In this document: in pieces, positions 46,706-56,484 of the stretch | How the letters are laid out: every line of letters starts with the position of its first letter | Position numbering within the stretch: position 1 is the stretch's first letter | Assembly (NCBI RefSeq): GCF_018141445.1 | Contig: NZ_CP058649.1 | Location: 5,599,001-5,663,000 of the forward strand | Direction: 5' to 3' | Source of the DNA: Vallitalea pronyensis | GTDB taxonomy: Bacteria; Bacillota; Clostridia; Lachnospirales; Vallitaleaceae | DNA: 64,000 bases | The notes under the pieces: generated by a model | Databases searched by the model: none | Seen by the model: only the letters and a program-made list of their open reading frames with translations | What the model was told of the DNA's origin: nothing | Made by a program: the position numbers and the translations under genes

Positions 46706-49700
46706 TTATAGTAGAGGTGTTCGTATGGTCATATAGTCACTACGATGAATGAGATAACCCCATCCCGGTTGAAGAACTGCTGCGCGTTTTTTATAATCCA
46801 TCTGCACATCAAATATAGCCTGACTATCCATTTTCCCACCAAGTAAAATACCGTGCATGCCTTTGAATACTTGACTGTACAAGGGTGTACCTACATGAGG
46901 TGCCAAATGATTGGGATTAGCTGTCATAACAAAACAAACTTGTAGGTTTTGACCATTTTTGATAATATTTTCTACGATGTTCAATGCCTTATCCGATATC
47001 ATATTGAAGAACTCGTGGTAGTTATCCACCAGTACCATGATCTTCTGATACTTTTTCATATACATATGTTCCGTCACATCTTGTTCCTCTTGCCCTCTAA
47101 ACCCTTTTAAATCGTTGTGTCTTATCTTCATTTCTTCAATAAGGCCATCCATAAAACGATCTAAATCATCTGCATTATCCATATAACCATCTGCTTGATA
47201 TCTGGATGCATCTCTTTGCAATAGACCTCCTGATGGCTCTATGACATATACTTTCCAATCAAATTCACTGGTTATCAGACAAAGTAATTCTTTGATAAAA
47301 TTCGTTTTTCCTGTCTGTTCGTTCCCAAGTACAGGGTAAACACTTAACCCACTAAAATCAATGGCCACAATCTCGGCTTCTGTTACATCGTACCCAATAG
47401 GCACGAGACCTTGTTCCATATATACGTTGCTTTCTTCATGTTCTGTAACCGTCTGAATACTTATTTCTTCAGGTACAAATGGTATAGCTTTTGCAGTCTG
47501 ACCTGTCCAAGCATTACCCATCTCTTTAAAAACATCTCTTAAATACTGTACCCGTTCACCTTCATTAGCAGCCTTACATGCAAGAGCTGTTTGAAATTCT
47601 AGAGCTGTTTCAACTTTACATAATCCTCGACCTTTCACTTGTTCAGGTTCAAGACCATTGGTTTGTCCTACGATAGACACATAATCGTATTTATCATTTA
47701 ATTGCAACGTACACATTAATTTTATATTTTGCGTTATCTTGAACTTAACTGAATTAGCATTACTCGCTGTCAGTACCATAAATATGCCATAATTACCACC
47801 TTCACGTGATAAGGTGGCGATTGTGGGCTCATAGTCCACATACAGTTCATTGAATGCTTCATAATTATCCAGTAAAACAATCATGGCGGGTAGCTTTTTA
47901 TGGGTTATCTCCATATAAGCTTTTAATGTACCTACACCATACTCGGAGAATTTTCTTTTTCTTGTTGCTAATTCTTTCACTAACATTTTAAAGAGTTTTT
48001 CTAACTTGTCCTCTTCTTCAGAAAATACAATGCCTCCTGTATGGGGTAAGTCCTTATAGTATCCCATGGTTCTTCCACCAAAATCTAAGAAGTAGAGACT
48101 CACCAATTCTGGCGAATAAGAAGTAACAAGGGAGTACACCAGCGTCTGTATAAACGTGGTTTTACCTGTACCCGGTGCACCAACTAGAAGAAGATGTCCT
48201 TCATCGCCCATATCCATGGTTAATGGTAATTGCTTCTGGTTTTCTGGATCATCAATTAAGCCAATAAGGGGGCATAACCAATGGTCTACTTCCTGCCAAC
48301 ATGCACCATCAAAGCCTACCTGTCTGTTATCAATATCTTGAATGAATACTTCTTCAGCTAGAGGGTCTAGCCATAATTTTAATGGTTCAATGGCTTCTTT
48401 CTGAGCTAACCTATCAATGTAATCCACCACGGCTTCAAGCTGTGTTGTGGAGCTTTTGACACCCTTTGCTTGACAAGAAACGGTCTGTACAGAACGGCCG
48501 CAGCCATCAATAAGGGATATCTGATTATCCGCTTCGTTCTCAATCACATCTGTTGGAACATAGGAGCCCCCGCTCCAACCAGACTGTACCAACTCAAATA
48601 TTTCATTGTTGCCCACTTGCACATAGCAACGACCAGGTTCTTTAATATTAGCAGCTTCTGGCCGCTTTAACATTTCGTTACTATCTGATTTATCCAATAT
48701 CTTGAGACATATTCTAAAACGGGTGTTACTCCATATCTGATCATCCACCACACCAGATGGTTTCTGAGTGGCCAAGATAAGATGAACACCTAGGCTTCGA
48801 CCAATCCTTGCAGCACTGACAAGTTCCTGCATGAATTCTGGCTGCTGGGATTTCAGTTCAGCAAATTCATCAGATATCATAACCAGATGAGGTAAAGGTT
48901 CACTGGCTTTACCCTCTTTGTACAATTGTTGATATTTATCAATGTGGTTAACGCCATGCTCAGCAAAGACACGTTGTCTTCGTTTTAATTCACTGCGAAG
49001 GGATACGAGGGATCGTCGAATCTGATTCCCCCCTAAGTTGGTGATGCTTCCAGATATATGGGGAAGTCCAATAAAGCAGTTAGCCATACCCCCACCTTTA
49101 TAATCAATAAGAATAAAGGATACATCATGGGGATGATAATTAACCGCCATGGATAAGATATAGGATTGAATAAATTCACTCTTACCTGACCCTGTCATAC
49201 CTGCAATCAAGCCATGGGGGCCATGATATTTCTCATGAATATTCAGCAAGAAAGGTGTGCCTCCTGCCTTAACCCCTAATGGTGCTTCCAGTGTTCGATA
49301 AGATAAATTTGTCGCCCATCTTTCTTTTATGGCTAAGTGTTCTATCCTCCCCACCTTATACATTTCTAAAAAGGTGAGCATGGAAGTTATGGATGCATTG
49401 GATGCGATTTCTTTTATTTTGATACCTGCCAAATATCTGGCATAGCCATCAAGATTTTTATCCATGACTGTGTCTGGATGAAACGTCATGAGACCATCTT
49501 CGGGTCTATCTCTGTTATAGAGATTACTTTCTGCCTCAAAACATTGAATAAAGGCTTTACATTCCTTAGGTAATCGGTTAATTTTGTCATAAATGTAAAT
49601 GGTGGATACACCTAATCTGGCATTGGCATTGGTTAAATGACGCATCACCAGCTCATCTTCAACAAGATCCGCATCTGCTATAAAAACGATAAAATGGGGT

Positions 49701-51271
49701 AGATGTAATATGGGACCATTAAACCCATCTTCTACGGTTTCATCACGGTTTGTAAGCACTTCTTTTAAGTATAAAAAGACATCCCTTACTTCATCTCTTG
49801 AGGAGGCTACAAAACGCATGCCTTTTTCCGGTGCCCACACGTGGGGTAGTTGTTTTACCCATGACCAACGATGGGCCTCTTTTTCGTTATAGACGCATAC
49901 AATCTTAACTTCATCATAGCTATGTAATGCACTGATATGGACAATGGTTGACATGGCTGTATCCACTGTTATTTTTCGGTCACCTATCATGCCTAACATG
50001 TTGTTTTCCATAAGAGAAAAGTAAATAGGCATCCCCGAAACCCCATCAAAATTAGTGTTTATATCTTTTAACTCTGTCATCAAACGGTCATCAATCATGG
50101 TAAAGCTATCTTTTGGTTTCTTAATGGTGATGGCAGGTGATACGGTTCCTGTACCTAATCGAATATCCAGAAAATCTTTATTGGATGGCATACGTTCCCA
50201 TAATCGTCGATCACGATTAGAAGCTCTGCTCATAAGAACTGTTGGTTCAGGATAAGTACCTAACAAGACCTTTTTATTATAGGCAATCTTATCTTCCAGC
50301 TTAGAGTATTCGATCTGCATGTATCGTCGATAACGCTTAATTCTCTTTTTCTCATTTTTACGCTTCGTCTTTTTTCGATGGGCTCTTGAGAGAATAGGCC
50401 ACAGTATGGTCCCTGTCAACATAGCGCCTGTCATGGCGATACCCGGTATCATCATAAACGGATTATTCCTGCTGGAGTAGATGGTAAACATCATACTCAT
50501 CATCATAGCCATGCCCATGGTTAATGCAGGACCAAGGGTTAAGAGTAAAGGCTGTTCTTTTTGTTCTGGTGGCGGCGGTGGAGAATCCATATCCAGCTGA
50601 CCTTCTTCAAGTTTCTTAATAATTCTTGGTGAACGTTGAAAAAATCGGTCATCATTCACTTCTGTTTCTTCTTGTTCTTCCTCTGTGTCTTCTTCTACCT
50701 GTTGGGGTATATAAGGGGTAAGATGACATGCTTTTAGGTGGGTGGATGGATAAGTAGCAAGAGCGTCTCCCAGATAGAGCATTTTACATGCCTTGATATG
50801 TATGGTATCACCAAAGCTTAAAATTGATGATGTTGTCTTGATGCCGTTCACATAGAGCATTTTCTTTTTCTTGGCGCTAATGGTGGCTCTACCGTTCTCC
50901 ATGTTGATCATGGCGTGATTAGGCTTCATATCATATTCATCATATACAATGGTATTGTTTTCTGAATTACCAAAGGTGATTTGCTTTGTATGATTTAGAC
51001 TGTATTTGTTAAGAACGAACCCATGACTCAATGCGTCAACATAGATGATGGCTTCCTCACTACTATCCATGGAAACAGCAACTTTTTCACCTATGACAAG
51101 TTGTTTTTTGGTGACTGTCATGGACTTAGGGGGGGACAAAAACCATTCGCCATCCAGTGCTATGACAGGAAGCTTCGTTGACAGTGAAATTTTCATGACT
51201 TGACCAGGGTTGCTTAATCGATATTCTTGTACGGTATCTTGATAATACACATATAGTACTAATTTCTTCAT
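46706..51271 (-). CDS. essC: EssC-type type VII secretion ATPase
   Basis: A 1521-residue membrane ATPase, the motor and channel core of type VII secretion. Two FHA-like domains fill about residues 1-200 (FGNSENNTIVYDEYDMKPNH). Two membrane helices lie near 245-295. Three FtsK/SpoIIIE ATPase domains follow, with Walker A motifs GMTGSGKS (about 690), GAPGTGKT (about 1032) and GNEQTGKT (about 1317). Domain 1 has the Walker B region HLVMISDEFAEL and ILATQKPSG. Domain order and length match EssC/YukB. The ATG at 51271 begins MKKLVLYVYY; the distant in-frame start at 51322 is not supported. Confidence 0.96.
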   Translation of the reverse strand: MKKLVLYVYYQDTVQEYRLSNPGQVMKISLSTKLPVIALDGEWFLSPPKSMTVTKKQLVIGEKVAVSMDSSEEAIIYVDALSHGFVLNKYSLNHTKQITFGNSENNTIVYDEYDMKPNHAMINMENGRATISAKKKKMLYVNGIKTTSSILSFGDTIHIKACKMLYLGDALATYPSTHLKACHLTPYIPQQVEEDTEEEQEETEVNDDRFFQRSPRIIKKLEEGQLDMDSPPPPPEQKEQPLLLTLGPALTMGMAMMMSMMFTIYSSRNNPFMMIPGIAMTGAMLTGTILWPILSRAHRKKTKRKNEKKRIKRYRRYMQIEYSKLEDKIAYNKKVLLGTYPEPTVLMSRASNRDRRLWERMPSNKDFLDIRLGTGTVSPAITIKKPKDSFTMIDDRLMTELKDINTNFDGVSGMPIYFSLMENNMLGMIGDRKITVDTAMSTIVHISALHSYDEVKIVCVYNEKEAHRWSWVKQLPHVWAPEKGMRFVASSRDEVRDVFLYLKEVLTNRDETVEDGFNGPILHLPHFIVFIADADLVEDELVMRHLTNANARLGVSTIYIYDKINRLPKECKAFIQCFEAESNLYNRDRPEDGLMTFHPDTVMDKNLDGYARYLAGIKIKEIASNASITSMLTFLEMYKVGRIEHLAIKERWATNLSYRTLEAPLGVKAGGTPFLLNIHEKYHGPHGLIAGMTGSGKSEFIQSYILSMAVNYHPHDVSFILIDYKGGGMANCFIGLPHISGSITNLGGNQIRRSLVSLRSELKRRQRVFAEHGVNHIDKYQQLYKEGKASEPLPHLVMISDEFAELKSQQPEFMQELVSAARIGRSLGVHLILATQKPSGVVDDQIWSNTRFRICLKILDKSDSNEMLKRPEAANIKEPGRCYVQVGNNEIFELVQSGWSGGSYVPTDVIENEADNQISLIDGCGRSVQTVSCQAKGVKSSTTQLEAVVDYIDRLAQKEAIEPLKLWLDPLAEEVFIQDIDNRQVGFDGACWQEVDHWLCPLIGLIDDPENQKQLPLTMDMGDEGHLLLVGAPGTGKTTFIQTLVYSLVTSYSPELVSLYFLDFGGRTMGYYKDLPHTGGIVFSEEEDKLEKLFKMLVKELATRKRKFSEYGVGTLKAYMEITHKKLPAMIVLLDNYEAFNELYVDYEPTIATLSREGGNYGIFMVLTASNANSVKFKITQNIKLMCTLQLNDKYDYVSIVGQTNGLEPEQVKGRGLCKVETALEFQTALACKAANEGERVQYLRDVFKEMGNAWTGQTAKAIPFVPEEISIQTVTEHEESNVYMEQGLVPIGYDVTEAEIVAIDFSGLSVYPVLGNEQTGKTNFIKELLCLITSEFDWKVYVIEPSGGLLQRDASRYQADGYMDNADDLDRFMDGLIEEMKIRHNDLKGFRGQEEQDVTEHMYMKKYQKIMVLVDNYHEFFNMISDKALNIVENIIKNGQNLQVCFVMTANPNHLAPHVGTPLYSQVFKGMHGILLGGKMDSQAIFDVQMDYKKRAAVLQPGWGYLIHRSDYMTIRTPLL

Positions 51272-51446
51272 AGAAGTTTTCGCCTCCAAAGCATCTACGG
51301 TATGCTCGAATTTTTGGCACAAAAAATAATATAACTACCAATTATGCATAACTGGCTCTAACTTTGTATCAAGTTAAGTTATATCTATCTTGTCTCCATA
51401 TATACTTTCTCGTGTCACTTCTATGATTCCATATTGAACTTATTGT

Positions 51447-52781
51447 TTAGTTGACAATGCTTCTAAAATACGCTTTAATCCCTGTAAATAATGTCGTATG
51501 TGTCACCAAGTAGACAAATACGATAACAACCACAGAGATTATTAATATAATCATTAAAAAATTTAAGAAATCCGTTTTTTCGGACCCAGCATTCAACGCA
51601 GCTTTTTTGAGCAGAATGGGCTTATGCTGTTTAATGAGTTTTTTTTTTCGTATGTAGGAAAAAAAACTTTTTTTCTCTTCCTTAATCTGTGGTAGTACAT
51701 GGCTAAGTAATACTTCATAAACCTCACTGGCATGGTCATTTTCCTCAAAAGGCTGTGGGTTATATGCCCCTTGATAGCAACTTAAATGCTCCATACTCTT
51801 ATTCACAAACTTAAAGGTCTCATGATCGCAAAAATTAAATAAATATTTATGGGAACTGTTTTTATCCTCTGCTTTTAGCAATGCATCAAGAGCTATTAAC
51901 TCCCAATCTTTTACACCGCATACAATGATTCTTTCCTGAGCCCGTCTAAACTCAGGTATATCACAGGTGGCATAAGGTCCCATGTCCAAAATGACATAAC
52001 TATAATCACCCAATATAAGGTCCGATACAGATGTGGTGGGATCAAATGGATAGAAATCCATACCTGCTAACGAAAACAATCGCTTCTTTCGCTCTACATT
52101 GTTATATGCTTTCTCAATAGCTGTAAAAGCATCACTATGATCCATTTCAACAATGGCCACACCATGTTTTTTTCGAAGTAAAAATTTTCCTATGGACAAG
52201 GCTGTATGTGTGGTGCCAATTCGGCTCATCACACCTGCTACGGCAATGACCACAGTACCCACAATCTTATCTTTTTCCACTGTAATAACATCGGTGGTTT
52301 TCTTGCCAAATCGCCCTTCACCTGTGTTAATAAAGTCTTTTTCTTGCTGTCTTTTTCCTGCTACTTCTTTGTCCCATTTGATGGCTTTTGCATAGGTGGA
52401 TGGACTCTCATAGAGTTCTATAAGCGCTGATAAGATGTGGCTTCCTGCATAATCATCTTGACCGATGATATCGTAGATACCCATGGATATGAGATCATTC
52501 ATGGTATCATGACCAGACAAACTATAAGGAGCAATGATCATAAAGCGCAAATTATCCTTCACAGCATCTAATTTTCGAATAAATGCAGGTACTTTTCTAT
52601 GATCTTCAACACTGGCCATATCAAGAATAATCAAATGCACGTCCATGGACTTCAGCATCTCTTGTTCTTCAAGGATATCAATATCCCGATCAACCTTTTT
52701 ATAGATAATTTCTTGACGTAATGTACCCATTGCCTTATCAATATCTTCCAAATACTTTGGTCCTGAAATAACAGCAACCAT
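51447..52781 (-). CDS. TadZ/CpaE-like P-loop protein with C-terminal membrane anchor
   Basis: A 444-residue protein. The first 130 residues resemble a receiver domain (LIILDMASVEDHRKVP) as in CpaE/TadZ. The MinD/ParA-type domain has a deviant P-loop, VAGVMSRIGTTHTAL (about 180-195), without the usual Lys-Gly-Gly start, and the Walker B-like YVILDMGPYA. The C-terminus has one strong helix (LMIILIISVVVIVFVYLV, about 407-430), which is unusual for the family. TadZ proteins localise Tad pilus assembly. It is first in the essC operon and divergent from the Tad-like genes, so it may tie the two together. The ATG at 52781 follows a GGGGTGAGG site. Confidence 0.8.
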   Translation of the reverse strand: MVAVISGPKYLEDIDKAMGTLRQEIIYKKVDRDIDILEEQEMLKSMDVHLIILDMASVEDHRKVPAFIRKLDAVKDNLRFMIIAPYSLSGHDTMNDLISMGIYDIIGQDDYAGSHILSALIELYESPSTYAKAIKWDKEVAGKRQQEKDFINTGEGRFGKKTTDVITVEKDKIVGTVVIAVAGVMSRIGTTHTALSIGKFLLRKKHGVAIVEMDHSDAFTAIEKAYNNVERKKRLFSLAGMDFYPFDPTTSVSDLILGDYSYVILDMGPYATCDIPEFRRAQERIIVCGVKDWELIALDALLKAEDKNSSHKYLFNFCDHETFKFVNKSMEHLSCYQGAYNPQPFEENDHASEVYEVLLSHVLPQIKEEKKSFFSYIRKKKLIKQHKPILLKKAALNAGSEKTDFLNFLMIILIISVVVIVFVYLVTHTTLFTGIKAYFRSIVN

Positions 52782-52917
52782 TTCCCTCACCCCTTTCCTA
52801 CTTATGAGCCCTTTGGCATGCAAGAAATCCTTGTTTAAACATGCATTTAGCCCATAAAATTTGTCTGAATTCAGGAACTTTCCTATTTTTGTGTAGTTTT
52901 GAAGAATTAATGGGGTT

Positions 52918-52946
52918 ATTTTAACATAATATATTTTTTTTGTAAA
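52918..52946 (-). promoter_or_regulatory. Promoter of the essC operon
   Basis: On the minus strand TTTACA (52946-52941), 17 bp, TAAAAT (52923-52918), giving a leader of about 130 nt. It lies in the 403-bp divergent gap 52782-53184, otherwise very AT-rich; no clear plus-strand promoter was found there. Confidence 0.6.
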
Positions 52947-53184
52947 CCAAATATGCATTTCAATTTCAAATTACAACTTTCTGTAAACATATAACTCTTA
53001 GTACATTATGATTTTTTTCAACATTTTGCTCATTTATCTCTACCAAATTCTATTATTTATATTCATTTTAAATAAAAAAAATAAATTCTTCAACAAAATA
53101 AGACAAATAGTTTATATACTATTAACTATACACGTGTTTTTGTAACAATATTCAAATATACCTTAGGCAAAAGGGAGTGTTATC

Positions 53185-53586
53185 ATGTTTACAAGAAAGC
53201 AAACGGAAATGAAAGGCATTATATCCCAAGAAATCAAGAGAGTTATTGAGGAGGAGGACAAGATGGAAAAGAATCAAGCAAGGCGGTACTATCGACATAA
53301 CATATCATTTGACAAATTGGAGGAACAACATATCTACAAGCCACATTTATCACATACAAAGGAGGACTTAGTGGATGCTATATTCGACTTTTCAGAAGCT
53401 ATCGAAAATAAAAATTTATATCATTCTCTAAAACAGCTTAAAGAAATTGATAAAAAAATCATCAAGATGCGGTATGTAGAACAGCTTAGTTTCAAAGAAA
53501 TTGCAGAACAATTAGCCATGAAAGAGGATACTGTCGGCAAAAGACATAGAAGAGCATTAGATAAGCTTAAGAAAAGTATGTTTTAA
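53185..53586 (+). CDS. Stand-alone sigma-70 region 4-like protein
   Basis: A 133-residue protein. The C-terminal 60 residues are a sigma region 4 helix-turn-helix: LKEIDKKIIKMRYVEQLSFK, IAEQLAMKEDTVGKRHRRAL. Region 2, needed for -10 recognition, is absent; the N-terminal 70 residues are charged and helical. Similar short region-4 proteins act with a separate region-2 partner or as DNA-binding regulators. AAGGGAG precedes the ATG. It is the first gene on the Tad-like strand and divergent from the essC operon, well placed to control both. Confidence 0.82.
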   Translation: MFTRKQTEMKGIISQEIKRVIEEEDKMEKNQARRYYRHNISFDKLEEQHIYKPHLSHTKEDLVDAIFDFSEAIENKNLYHSLKQLKEIDKKIIKMRYVEQLSFKEIAEQLAMKEDTVGKRHRRALDKLKKSMF

Positions 53587-53700
53587 ACAAAAAAATATAA
53601 AAAGTTTAAATTTTTTTAATAAAATGTCCGATTTCGTCATTTTTCAAGGCTATATAATAAGGGGAATTATTTGCCTTTTAGTAAGCTATGTCATTTTTTC

Positions 53701-53730
53701 TGAACATTGACAATCTAATAAACGTATAAT
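53701..53730 (+). promoter_or_regulatory. Promoter of the structured RNA
   Basis: TGAACA (53701-53706), 18 bp, TATAAT (53725-53730). The predicted start near 53737 coincides with the 5' arm of a long closing stem, which supports both calls. Confidence 0.55.
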
Positions 53731-53736
53731 TTGGGT

Positions 53737-53922
53737 ACGTTCCTCTTTTGTAAAGCGCCTTAAGCAATACGCCACGACGGCATGTCCCGAGCGATATTTA
53801 TTGCTTATATATTATCTTTGGTTAAGATAAATCGCCATGACCCAAAAGGGGGATAATGATACTTCCACCTCGTCTTAACACATCGTAAAGAAGGTGGCTC
53901 GCTTTGAAAAGGGAGAGGTAAC
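53737..53922 (+). ncRNA. Candidate structured non-coding RNA or long leader
   Basis: About 185 nt with a nested fold. The closing stem joins GTTCCTCT and AAAGCG (53739-53757) to CGCTTT and AGAGG-T-AAC (53900-53922). Inside are TAAGCAATA/TATTGCTTA (53761-53769 with 53799-53807), GCC-ACGAC-GGC, TTATCTT/AAGATAA (53812-53830), CCC-AAAA-GGG and CCACCT/AGGTGG. A good -10 lies just before it. I do not recognise the family; 6S-like RNA, raiA-type RNA and a large riboswitch were considered. A further hairpin (CTATG.../CATAG) follows at 53927-53946. The 550-bp gap 53587-54136 has no large gene. Confidence 0.55.
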
Positions 53923-54022
53923 AAACCTATGTTGTCTACAACCATAGACAGCCTAAATTATGCAATTCATTTTTAAACATTGATTGGCACCATTTTTTAT
54001 TCGGGGGGGAATAAATAATGTG

Positions 54023-54082
54023 ATGGATCTTGAATCAGCTAATAAAGGTGGACCCCATATATACCTTGTATTAAAACCATGA
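54023..54082 (+). CDS. Possible 19-residue leader peptide
   Basis: A short frame, MDLESANKGGPHIYLVLKP, follows a run of seven G residues (54003-54009) that could act as a poor ribosome site. Its last codons overlap the left arm of an 8-bp inverted repeat (ATACCTTG/CAAGGTAT, 54061-54068 with 54089-54096). It lies between the RNA candidate and the lipoprotein gene. Coding is uncertain. Confidence 0.25.
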   Translation: MDLESANKGGPHIYLVLKP

Positions 54083-54136
54083 CTCTCCAAGGTATGTAAG
54101 CATGCAAAAGATCCTTATGCTAGGAGTTGTTAAGCA

Positions 54137-54679
54137 TTGACAATGAAACGATTACTCTATTTTTTAGCTCTATTACTAATATTATCTGGATGTAAAACGA
54201 CAACACAAGAAAACACCCCACCTGTTGTTATTATGAGGGAAGCTATACATATGGATAATCACTATCAACTGTATACCGATGGGGAAAGTGTTTTCTTAAA
54301 AGATGTTAAGGAAGATTCAACCATAACCTTAAGAAAATGTTATGAAACAATCAAAGAAAGATTAACGTTACCAACCATTAACTCTGAAGCACCACCACCT
54401 GAATCGGATATAACCACATACCTTGAAGAGGCTACACCTTTTACGTATGATGCAACACTTGAAACCTCTACTATGTATCTACAGCATCTGAAGGAATCAG
54501 GTTGGGTTATATTCGCTCAATATGCAAATTATTTATACCTGGATATGTATCTCAAAAAAGATGATATATATATGCGGGTTATTGTTCTAGATGAAAAAAT
54601 TAAGATTTTCAAGAACATATCTGGTGAAGTACCCGACCCATTGTCCTATGTCAATGAGCGTGCTTCCAAGAAAAAGTGA
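54137..54679 (+). CDS. Lipoprotein of the Tad-like locus
   Basis: A 180-residue lipoprotein: MTMKRLLYFLALLLILSGC ends in a lipobox with Cys19. The mature part is acidic with a linker (TLPTINSEAPPPESD) and a small alpha/beta domain (YLQHLKESGWVIFAQYANYL, then strands) of a kind seen in small Gram-positive lipoproteins. No family was recognised. The start is TTG 54137, 10 bp after AGGAG; ATG 54143 would be 16 bp away. It would be held outside the membrane, where it could assist the Tad-like assembly. Confidence 0.75.
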   Translation: MTMKRLLYFLALLLILSGCKTTTQENTPPVVIMREAIHMDNHYQLYTDGESVFLKDVKEDSTITLRKCYETIKERLTLPTINSEAPPPESDITTYLEEATPFTYDATLETSTMYLQHLKESGWVIFAQYANYLYLDMYLKKDDIYMRVIVLDEKIKIFKNISGEVPDPLSYVNERASKKK

Positions 54680-54925
54680 TACATACGATATCAAAGTGTA
54701 GTGGATAGACATGTAACGTCACAACGATAATGATATAGATCCCCTCTTATCCCGTTATCCTTATAGGCTCCCATACAATTGTTATATCCCAACAGTTTAT
54801 GCTAGCCATCCTACATGCCCTCCACTGCATTTTGTATATAAAGTTTAAACATTAACCGTTCTAGCCAACTGGACACGGGTAACAGAGAACACAATGATGA
54901 ATACGTATTAAAGGAGATCTTAAAC

Positions 54926-55906
54926 ATGCGAAATTGGATGAAGTATCTCATAGTTACGCTCATTGTAGCATTGTTAACAAATGGTGGCCAGTTTTATCTC
55001 TGGAATCAATATATTGCTCAAGTGAAAGTAGGCTATGAGACTGAAATAGAGGTCCTAAATGCTACCATACAAGATATAGGAACTCTTGTAGATGTCTATT
55101 CTGTAAGAGCAGCAACTTTTCCTGGACAAGAAGTAAAACAAGAAGATTTGATGCTTGTCCAAACACCCGAATCACTCATTAATGATTCTTATGTATTAGA
55201 ACCCCAGCAGGTAATGGATAAATTTTATAAGATTGCCATATCACCTGGGACACCTTTAACAGATGACATGTTTATGAGTGAAGCACTAGATGATACAACA
55301 CGTGAAACAGACCTTATTGCCGATTCTTGGTCAGTAGGTCTGAAAAAAGGTGACTATGTGGACCTTGAAATTACGTATCCATATGGTGACAAATATGTTG
55401 TTCTCTCTCACATACGGGTTGAGAATGTCAATGCCAATACCATCAAAACCTATTTAACAGGCTCACAAAGACATATCTACAATGGTGCTTTGGTGGATTA
55501 TTTTTTACACGTTGACAACGGTGCTTCTCTTAACTTAGTCAAATATACAGAGCCTGGTATACAAGAACCTTCCAAGGTTACTTACTCTGTTACAGACAAT
55601 ATTTTATCTGTTATTACCGAAGACCCTAATGTCATGGAAAAAATAAATACAACCCTTAATCAGGAAAAGCGTACCATGATTACCAACAGTTTATCCACCA
55701 TTAGTGATGAAGATGCCTCTGCTTTATCAAGTGGTCGTAGAGGCACACTTAGTGATATCACTGGTGCTGAAAAAGAGCATACCCAAATGGTGAATGAACT
55801 GGAAGAAACCCGTCAAAAAGAGTTAGAAAAACAACAACGAGAAGCCGCAGCCAATCAGCAAAGCAATAACAGCAATCTCAGTATACAGGAAGGAGTGGTT
55901 AACTAG
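54926..55906 (+). CDS. SAF-domain CpaB-like pilus assembly protein
   Basis: A 326-residue protein with one N-terminal membrane helix (YLIVTLIVALLTNGGQFYLW) and a short coiled coil. A SAF-type domain follows: VYSVRAATFPGQEVKQEDLM, then AISPGTPLTDDMFMSEAL, as in CpaB/FlgA proteins. A strand-rich part (SVGLKKGDYVDLEITYPYG) continues the CpaB fold. The C-terminal 60 residues are Gln/Asn-rich and low in complexity. CpaB is an envelope component of Tad pili. AAAGGAG precedes the ATG, and its stop overlaps the next start by one base. Confidence 0.85.
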   Translation: MRNWMKYLIVTLIVALLTNGGQFYLWNQYIAQVKVGYETEIEVLNATIQDIGTLVDVYSVRAATFPGQEVKQEDLMLVQTPESLINDSYVLEPQQVMDKFYKIAISPGTPLTDDMFMSEALDDTTRETDLIADSWSVGLKKGDYVDLEITYPYGDKYVVLSHIRVENVNANTIKTYLTGSQRHIYNGALVDYFLHVDNGASLNLVKYTEPGIQEPSKVTYSVTDNILSVITEDPNVMEKINTTLNQEKRTMITNSLSTISDEDASALSSGRRGTLSDITGAEKEHTQMVNELEETRQKELEKQQREAAANQQSNNSNLSIQEGVVN

Positions 55907-56484
55907 TGAGAATAGGTGTTTTAGGTTTTACCGATAAAAGACCTATCCTCTATCCACTTATGAAGCTTCTACAGTACACAGGCGATGTGGTGGTCATAAC
56001 AGATGACCGCCGATTCAAAAGACTGTTAGAAGATTACACTTCACCAGGCCATCTTGGAAACATCATGATATGTGTCACAGATGCAACACCTGATGAGGTG
56101 TGGGAAGAGATAGATCATCGTGAGAATGACTTCGACCATGTCATCTATGATCTTCGTGATACCTTACATGAAGATATCGATATGTACATCCATGTAAAAG
56201 GGTCTGATTATGAAGATGGTGAAAAAGATTTTCTAGAATGTGTGGATGCATATACACCCATTAAGCTTATGTATGATGGTAAGCCAGACCGTACAAAAGA
56301 AACCATGAACATACCCATCACGCTTAAGCTCCTATCAACCCTGGAAATTTTAGAAAACAAAAAAGTATTACTACCGCTACCCAGTCCCAAAGTCAATAAA
56401 GCTATTGCAAAGTTGATTGCAACTCATCTCTCCCTGAAAATGAGTGATGCCCTAAAATTACTAAGAAAGGGGTGGCAATCATGA
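55906..56484 (+). CDS. Small P-loop-like pseudo-ATPase of the Tad-like locus
   Basis: A 192-residue protein starting with GTG, overlapping the gene before by one base and the gene after by four (ATGA). It opens with MRIGVLGFTDKRPILYPLMK, the first strand and helix of a MinD/ParA fold, but has no Walker A lysine. DDRRF and HVIYDLRDTL sit where the switch strands would be. It may be a catalytically dead partner of the following P-loop protein. I know no name for it. Confidence 0.65.
   Translation: MRIGVLGFTDKRPILYPLMKLLQYTGDVVVITDDRRFKRLLEDYTSPGHLGNIMICVTDATPDEVWEEIDHRENDFDHVIYDLRDTLHEDIDMYIHVKGSDYEDGEKDFLECVDAYTPIKLMYDGKPDRTKETMNIPITLKLLSTLEILENKKVLLPLPSPKVNKAIAKLIATHLSLKMSDALKLLRKGWQS

Noticed and set aside
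53737..53922. 6S RNA or tmRNA identity for the structured RNA
   Set aside because: The fold is branched rather than a rod with a central bubble, and no tag frame or CCA end is seen; left unnamed.
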